Assembly: GCF_000331735.1 (NCBI RefSeq)
Contig: NC_020126.1
Coordinates: 8,125,501-8,189,500, forward strand
Length of the DNA: 64,000 nt
Reading direction: 5' to 3'
Source of the DNA: Myxococcus stipitatus DSM 14675
GTDB taxonomy: Bacteria > Myxococcota > Myxococcia > Myxococcales > Myxococcaceae
The notes under the pieces are model-generated. The model was not told where the DNA came from. It saw nothing but the letters and a program-made list of their open reading frames with translations, and searched no databases. Below, piece after piece: positions 59,367-64,000 of the stretch. Numbering within the stretch: the stretch's first letter is position 1; every line of letters starts with the position of its first letter. The translations under genes and the position numbers were made by a program.

Positions 59367-59651
59367 CTACCCGCCGGAGTCACTGCGCGTGCTGGGGGTC
59401 GAGCCCGCGTCGGAGCCCGCGTCACTCCCGGCATCCGAGCCCGCGTCACTCCCGGCATCCGAGCCGGAGTCCGGGACAACGGCGGTGCCGTCGGCGACGC
59501 ACTTCTCCTCCTCGCAGGCATAGCCGGTGAGGCACTGGTTGCTGTCGTCACACGGCTGTCCCTCCTCGTCGAAGTCGACGAGCAGGCTGCACGCGGACAG
59601 GCCCAGGGAGAGGGCCGCAAAGGGAATGAGGAAACGGAAGGGACGGCGCAT
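59367..59651 (-). CDS. small Cys-containing lipoprotein with Ser-Asp-Ala-Gly repeats
   Basis: A 94-aa lipoprotein from ATG 59651. The signal peptide ends in lipobox GLSAC. A short Cys-rich part (GQPCDDSNQCLTGYACEEEKC) has the four-Cys spacing typical of many myxobacterial surface lipoproteins. The remainder is low-complexity, with about five SDAG repeats, then STPSTRSDSGG. It ends just past the repeat tract. It is 2 bp downstream of the PEGA/coiled-coil gene, so they are cotranscribed. The function is unknown. Confidence 0.72.
   Translation of the reverse strand: MRRPFRFLIPFAALSLGLSACSLLVDFDEEGQPCDDSNQCLTGYACEEEKCVADGTAVVPDSGSDAGSDAGSDAGSDAGSDAGSTPSTRSDSGG
59400..59475 (-). repeat. short tandem repeat encoding SDAG units
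   Basis: A 12-bp coding periodicity (Ser-Asp-Ala-Gly), partly arranged as two near-identical 24-bp blocks, within the 59367-59651 lipoprotein gene. A candidate for copy-number variation. Confidence 0.75.
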
Positions 59652-59653
59652 GG

Positions 59654-61612
59654 CTAGTAATTCCGGAGATCGTCTTCGTCGAGGGACGGCCGCTTCTTCT
59701 CTTCATCCTTGCGCTTGGAATCGTCCTCGCGCTTGCGCTTGTCTTCTTCGTCGCGCTGGCGCTTGGCGTTCGCCTCGGCCTCTTCCTTCTTGCGGCGCTC
59801 GTCCAGCTCACGGCGCTGCCGCTCCACCTCTTCACGCCGCTTGCGCAGCTCCTCTTCTCGCTGCGCGGCGTCGTCCTCGCGGGAGCGGCGCGTGTCGGCC
59901 GCCTTCGCGGGCACCACGACGGGCTCGGGCGCGGGGGCCGCCGGCGCGGGCTTCGGCTCGGGCGTGGCCTTGGCGGCGGGCGCGGGCTTCGACTCGGGCG
60001 CGGGCTTCGACTCGGACGTCGCCTTGGAGGCGGGCGGAGGCGGCGGCATGGGCAGCGAGTCGTTCATCGGCTTCGTCCCCTTGGGCGGGGGCGGCATGGC
60101 CAGCGGGTCCTTCTGGGGCTCGGTCTTGGCCGGCGGAGGCGTGGACCGCGAGCGCCGGGGCGCGGGCGCGGGCGCCGGAGTGGACTTGGAGCTGGAGCTC
60201 CCTCCTCCCCCACCGCCCGAGAACGCGAAGTAGCTGCCCAGGCCCGCGGAGACCAGACCCGTGAGCAGGCCGATGTCCGCCACCAGCGCGTACGTCTTGC
60301 CCGTATCCCTGAAGTCCTTGGCGCGAGCGCTCGTCTGGGGCGCGCGGCGGAAGTCATCCTCCTTCGAGGACGCCTCCATGCCGAAGTAGATGCCGCCCGC
60401 CAGCAACGCCACACCCGTGGCCATCATCACGTAGCCCATCGTCTTGCGGTTGGAGCCCCCTTCGCTCGCGAAGTGCGTCACCGGCTTGTTGCCCGCGAGG
60501 CGCGTCGCATCGGTGCCCACCAGCGAGGACAGGAACGCATCGGAGCCCGTCGCCATGGCCTCACCCGCGGGCACCGCGCCCACGGCATAGGCCAGGTTGT
60601 GGCCGTCGGAGACCTCCAGCCGCAGGCCCGTCACCTGGAGCGGAGCCGTGCCCGTGCCGCCACGAACCAGCAGGGCCAGCACCTGGGACACTCCCGCGAG
60701 CGTCCCCAGTTCGCGCAGCGCCACGTCCCGCTCCAGCTCCTCGGACTTGCGCGTCACGCGGTCGGAGATGGACTGCAGGCTGCGCACGGACTCGGACGGG
60801 GGAAGCGTGAGCGCGGTGTCACCCTCGCGCGCCCGGCTCTGCTCCATCACGTAGCCCGGCGCCATGACCGTCACGAAGTGGTCCGCGGCCGTCAGCCCCT
60901 TGAGCTCCACGGGCGACACGCCCTTGAAGTGGCCGTCGACGTACACCTGCGCGGGCACCGGCTCCGTGCGCACCGTCAGCGCCCCGGAGGAGCCCGCGAG
61001 CGCCGCCTTGCGCTCCTTCTCCACGAAGGCCATCTCATCCGGCGGGAAGAAGTTGGGGGAGAACTGGGCCCGGGGGTCCACCGCCAGCACCGCGCGAATC
61101 TCCAACTGCGCCGCCGCGTTCTCGCCGTTGGCCACCTGCGAGGCCGCCTTCATCACGCGCGCACGGGAGAGCTCGCCGAAGTTGCGCGACATGTCGCTCG
61201 CCTCGAACGCACGCGCCGCCGCCTCGAACTGCTGGAGCGCCTTCTGCGTGTCGAGCTCGTCGTACGCGCGCTGGCCCTCCTTCATGGCCTCGGCGCCCTC
61301 GGCCGCCTTGGCCTCGCGCGCCGCCTTGCCCTTCGCGTCCAGCGCCTCCGACAGGCGCACCAACTCCAGCCGGCCGGAGCGCGCCACGGACTGCTCGGCC
61401 CAGTACGCCAGCCGCGCGGCCTCCGTGCGGGACGCCGCGTCCAGCGGAATGGCCACCACCGTCACGGAGGACGGCGCGGCGGTGGGCACCGCCCTGGGCG
61501 TCAGTCGAAGAGGGAGGCTCGTCTGCGCGGCGGCGGGCCCCACGGCCAACATGCCCACCAACCATCCGCTGAGAGCCGCGTGCATCGCGCGATTGCTCGA
61601 AGGTCGCATCAC
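59654..61612 (-). CDS. PEGA domain protein with charged coiled-coil C-terminus
   Basis: A 652-aa exported protein. After a signal-like segment (LSGWLVGMLAVGPAAAQ), residues about 45-215 are largely helical, with TPR-like repeats (AYDELDTQKALQQFEAAARA). A PEGA domain follows near 215-270 (PVPAQVYVDGHFKGVSPVEL). Two membrane helices (GYVMMATGVALLAGGIYFG and VADIGLLTGLVSAGLGSYF) come next. The C-terminus is Pro/Ala-rich, then a strongly charged helix (REEELRKRREEVERQRREL) that would be cytoplasmic or periplasmic depending on topology. It is first in an operon with the SDAG lipoprotein. No named family is recognised. Confidence 0.78.
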   Translation of the reverse strand: MMRPSSNRAMHAALSGWLVGMLAVGPAAAQTSLPLRLTPRAVPTAAPSSVTVVAIPLDAASRTEAARLAYWAEQSVARSGRLELVRLSEALDAKGKAAREAKAAEGAEAMKEGQRAYDELDTQKALQQFEAAARAFEASDMSRNFGELSRARVMKAASQVANGENAAAQLEIRAVLAVDPRAQFSPNFFPPDEMAFVEKERKAALAGSSGALTVRTEPVPAQVYVDGHFKGVSPVELKGLTAADHFVTVMAPGYVMEQSRAREGDTALTLPPSESVRSLQSISDRVTRKSEELERDVALRELGTLAGVSQVLALLVRGGTGTAPLQVTGLRLEVSDGHNLAYAVGAVPAGEAMATGSDAFLSSLVGTDATRLAGNKPVTHFASEGGSNRKTMGYVMMATGVALLAGGIYFGMEASSKEDDFRRAPQTSARAKDFRDTGKTYALVADIGLLTGLVSAGLGSYFAFSGGGGGGSSSSKSTPAPAPAPRRSRSTPPPAKTEPQKDPLAMPPPPKGTKPMNDSLPMPPPPPASKATSESKPAPESKPAPAAKATPEPKPAPAAPAPEPVVVPAKAADTRRSREDDAAQREEELRKRREEVERQRRELDERRKKEEAEANAKRQRDEEDKRKREDDSKRKDEEKKRPSLDEDDLRNY

Positions 61613-61677
61613 TCGGTCACCTTTGTCCGTCCGCCATCAAACGGAGGTCGCGGCGAAAAGCAAGGGGGAAGGAGTCC

Positions 61678-63054
61678 CTACCGACCCTCAGCTCGTGCCG
61701 GAGGCCGCCCTGGAGCAGCCGAGAGGCCATGGAGATACTCGAGCGCGACCTTGAGCGGGTAGTCCTTCAGCGCTGCGGTGGTCTCCCACTTGGGCAGGTT
61801 CTCCGGCGGGCCCCGCGGCGCGGGAGATGCGGGCTCGCTCGTGGCGGAGGACTCCGCGCGGAAGTGACGCTGGAGGTCCTTCTCGCGAGGCGCCTCGCGT
61901 CCCGGCTTGGCCCCTGGCTCGTCCGGCACCACGTAGTCCGGGGTGATGCCCCGCTCCTGGATGCTGCGGCCCTTGGGCGTGTAGTAGCGCGCGATGGTCA
62001 GCTTCAAGCCCGAGCCATCCTCCAGCTCGATGACCGTCTGGACGCTGCCCTTGCCGAAGGTGGGCGAGCCCATCAGCGTGGCCCGGCCATGGTCCTGGAG
62101 CGCGCCCGCCACGATTTCCGACGCGGAGGCGCTGCCACCGTTCACCAACACCACCACCGGATAATTCTTCTCCGTGTCGCGGTCCTTGCTGCGCTCCTCG
62201 GTGGAGTTGCGGCCGTCACGGCCTCGCGTGAAGACGATGGGCAGGTTGCCGGGGAGGAACCGGTCGCTCATCGCCACGGCCTCGTCCAGCAGGCCACCGG
62301 GGTTGTTGCGCAGGTCCAGCACCAGGCCGCGCAGCTCCTTGCCGCCGTTGAGGCCGCGCAGCCGGTCCAGCTCCTTGCGCAGGTACTGGTCCGTGCGCTC
62401 CTGGAAGTTCTTCACCTTCACGTGGCCGATGCCGCCGTAGAGCTCGCCCTCCACGGAGATGATGCGGATGTGGTCTCGGATGATGGCGATTTCGCGCGGC
62501 GCGCTGAAGCCCTGACGCAGGATGCTCAGGAGCACGCGTCCTCCCGCGGGGCCTCGCATCTTCTGCATCGCCCGCCCCACGTCCATGCCGCGCGTGCTCT
62601 CGCCGTCGATGCCCACCAGCTCGTCGCCCGCCTTGAGCCCCGCGCGCGCCGCGGGCGTGTCGTCGATGGGGGCCACGACGATGATGCGGTCGTTCTTGCG
62701 CGCGATTTCGATGCCGAGCCCACCCCACTCGCCCGACGTATCAATCTTCATCTCGCGGAAGACCTCCGGAGGCATGAAGACGGTGTGCGGGTCCAGCGTG
62801 TCGAGCATCCCTTGGATGGCGCCGTAGATGAGCCGCTCCTGGTTCGGCGGCTCCACGTAGTTGTTCTCCACGTAGGAGAGCACGCGGGCGAAGGTCTCCA
62901 GCTGGCGGTAGGTGGCGTCGCCCTTCTCCGCCCGCTCCGAGGACGACGCGGGCGCCTGAGGCCCCGCGTCCTTCTTCTCATCGGCGGCCGAGGGTCCGGA
63001 CACGAGGATGAGCGCGGCCAACGCCACGCGCCACGGCTGAGTGAGACCCGTCAC
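61678..63054 (-). CDS. C-terminal processing protease, S41 family (CtpA-like)
   Basis: A 458-aa periplasmic serine protease with a signal peptide (RVALAALILVSGPSAA). An N-terminal helical part (LSYVENNYVEPPNQERLI) is followed by a PDZ domain (about 100-185, GGLGIEIARKNDRIIVV, PAARAGLKAGDELVGIDGE). The catalytic domain has VLDLRNNPGGLLDEAV, nucleophile Ser in NGGSASASEIVAGAL and Lys in PTFGKGSVQTVIEL. It cuts proteins near their C-termini, often peptidoglycan hydrolases or lipoproteins. A Pro/Glu-rich tail extends beyond the usual end. It is 55 bp downstream of the alpha/beta hydrolase gene. Confidence 0.94.
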   Translation of the reverse strand: MTGLTQPWRVALAALILVSGPSAADEKKDAGPQAPASSSERAEKGDATYRQLETFARVLSYVENNYVEPPNQERLIYGAIQGMLDTLDPHTVFMPPEVFREMKIDTSGEWGGLGIEIARKNDRIIVVAPIDDTPAARAGLKAGDELVGIDGESTRGMDVGRAMQKMRGPAGGRVLLSILRQGFSAPREIAIIRDHIRIISVEGELYGGIGHVKVKNFQERTDQYLRKELDRLRGLNGGKELRGLVLDLRNNPGGLLDEAVAMSDRFLPGNLPIVFTRGRDGRNSTEERSKDRDTEKNYPVVVLVNGGSASASEIVAGALQDHGRATLMGSPTFGKGSVQTVIELEDGSGLKLTIARYYTPKGRSIQERGITPDYVVPDEPGAKPGREAPREKDLQRHFRAESSATSEPASPAPRGPPENLPKWETTAALKDYPLKVALEYLHGLSAAPGRPPARAEGR

Positions 63055-63109
63055 GTCGGTACGTCCTTTCGCGAGAAGCTCGAAGGGCGACCCAGTCTAT
63101 ACCCAGCCC

Positions 63110-63970
63110 TCAGAGCTCGGACGCATCGGCGAAACGCACCAGGTGCGACACGAGCTCGTCTGGACGCTCCATCTGGGGCACGTGACCGAATCCCTGCACC
63201 ACGCGCACCTGCGCATGCGCGGGCAGGTTCGCGCGGAACCAGTCGAGCGAGCGCGAGGGCAACAGCCGCTCACTGCCACCCCAGAGGAACAGCACCGGCA
63301 TCGACAGGTTGCGCACCGCCTGCGGCTCCAGGCTGAGCCGAGTGGCCATCACCTCGGCGGTGAGCGCCTTCACCGTCGGGGTGTCGTAGAAGCGGGTCAG
63401 CTCGGGTGCGAGCAGCAGCGCCGGCAGCGGCGCCTGGTGGAACAAGCGACGCGTGAAGGCGCGAGCCTCCGCGGGCGTGCGCACCGTGAACGCGTTGAGC
63501 AGCGCCGTGTTCTCCTCGGCCGGCAATTCCGCGCCCGCTGGAGCCACCAGCGCCAGCGCGCGCACCCACTGGGGCTGCTCCGCCGCCAGATTCACGGACA
63601 TGGCCCCGCCCAGCGAGTTGCCGACGACGAAGGCGGGCTGCTTCACCTCCTGCTCCACGAAGGCGCGCAGCACCTCGAACTGGTTGCGCACGCAGACCTG
63701 ACCGCCGCAGTACTCCGTGGAGAAGCCATGGCCCGGAAGGTCCGGCGCAATCACCCGAGAGAAGCGCCTGGCCAGGCCGAAGAACGTCCGCCCGAAGCCA
63801 TTCGCCGAGCCGCCCAGCCCATGCACCAGCACCACCGGCGGCCCCTTGCCCTGCCCCTTCAGTGCATAGAAGTGAACAGACTGGCCCCCCACGTCGACTG
63901 TCGAAGACTGGACACCTCGGGCCACCAGCACCCGCCGCACCGCCTTCTGCATTCCGCCCATGAGGTCCAT
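63110..63970 (-). CDS. alpha/beta hydrolase
   Basis: A 286-aa hydrolase of the alpha/beta fold. VVLVHGLGGSANGF supplies the oxyanion region, VIAPDLPGHGFS follows, and the nucleophile elbow is VVGNSLGGAMS. The acid lies in a stretch such as LFLWGGSERLLPS, and the catalytic His is in VVQGFGHVPQMERP. The N-terminus (MDLMGGMQKAVRRVL) has no clear signal peptide. The substrate is not evident; lipases, esterases and C-C hydrolases share this pattern. ATG 63970 leaves 30 bp of upstream sequence in the window, so the promoter and any upstream gene cannot be judged. Confidence 0.9.
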   Translation of the reverse strand: MDLMGGMQKAVRRVLVARGVQSSTVDVGGQSVHFYALKGQGKGPPVVLVHGLGGSANGFGRTFFGLARRFSRVIAPDLPGHGFSTEYCGGQVCVRNQFEVLRAFVEQEVKQPAFVVGNSLGGAMSVNLAAEQPQWVRALALVAPAGAELPAEENTALLNAFTVRTPAEARAFTRRLFHQAPLPALLLAPELTRFYDTPTVKALTAEVMATRLSLEPQAVRNLSMPVLFLWGGSERLLPSRSLDWFRANLPAHAQVRVVQGFGHVPQMERPDELVSHLVRFADASEL

Positions 63971-64000
63971 GCGCTCGACCGCTCCTCTCGCCGTGGGAGT

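Noticed and set aside
59226-59657. 143-codon plus-strand frame
   Set aside because: It is the antisense of the SDAG lipoprotein, whose signal peptide, lipobox and Cys pattern support the minus strand.

Overview
The window is a dense, GC-rich (roughly 70 percent by eye) bacterial chromosome segment. It looks like a myxobacterium of the Myxococcus/Corallococcus type. Pointers are a Pkn-type Ser/Thr kinase with a C-terminal PEGA region, a GltJ/AgmX-like protein (zinc ribbon, GYF domain, AgmX/PglI C-terminus), many unassigned lipoproteins, PEGA proteins, and frequent GTG starts. This placement is inference from gene content; there is no rRNA. I call 58 protein genes (one running off the left edge) and RNase P RNA. 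I see no insertion sequence, prophage, CRISPR array, tRNA or replication origin.

Layout. 1-5.5 kb (minus): ZIP metal transporter (partial), COG3014-like TPR lipoprotein, LpoB-like lipoprotein, unknown exported protein, small beta-barrel, MscS channel. 5.7-11.4 kb (plus): single-domain response regulator coupled to a tetraheme cytochrome c lipoprotein, MltD-like lytic transglycosylase, YkuD L,D-transpeptidase. 11.3-20.3 kb (minus): Ycf46-like AAA+ ATPase with a Ser/Thr kinase; then a four-gene operon of lipoprotein, LolD/MacB-type ATPase, FtsX-type permease and membrane protein. 20.5-25.2 kb: PspA, periplasmic binding protein and coiled-coil membrane protein operon, then a histidine kinase.

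25.2-41.2 kb is rich in nucleoside salvage: 5'-deoxyadenosine deaminase, cytidine deaminase, thymidine/pyrimidine-nucleoside phosphorylase, a complete BMP-type nucleoside ABC importer, a PGM2-like phosphosugar (probably phosphopento-) mutase, a DksA-like protein and DeoC. Together these can import nucleosides, deaminate and phosphorolyse them, and feed (deoxy)ribose phosphate into central metabolism. Interspersed are PilZ, SET-domain, TetR and SDR genes and a degenerate receiver/kinase hybrid.

41.3-49.8 kb: two tandem ComEC-like metallo-beta-lactamase-fold proteins plus DUF3006, a duplicated intergenic element, the GltJ-like gene, FYDLN-acid protein, cupredoxin-like lipoprotein, C4 zinc-ribbon coiled coil, RNase HI and rnpB. 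49.8-64 kb: lipoproteins, FtsY, M1-like peptidase, PEGA proteins, GT2 glycosyltransferase, Ddl, CtpA-type S41 protease and an alpha/beta hydrolase.

The most interesting points are a likely CTG start overlapping the preceding stop in the nucleoside importer, three matching operator-like sites between tetR and the SDR gene, a two-component hybrid lacking key phosphotransfer residues, a degenerate second copy of the ComEC-like protein, the PspA/binding-protein operon, and a relic of a duplicated AgmX-type gene end.
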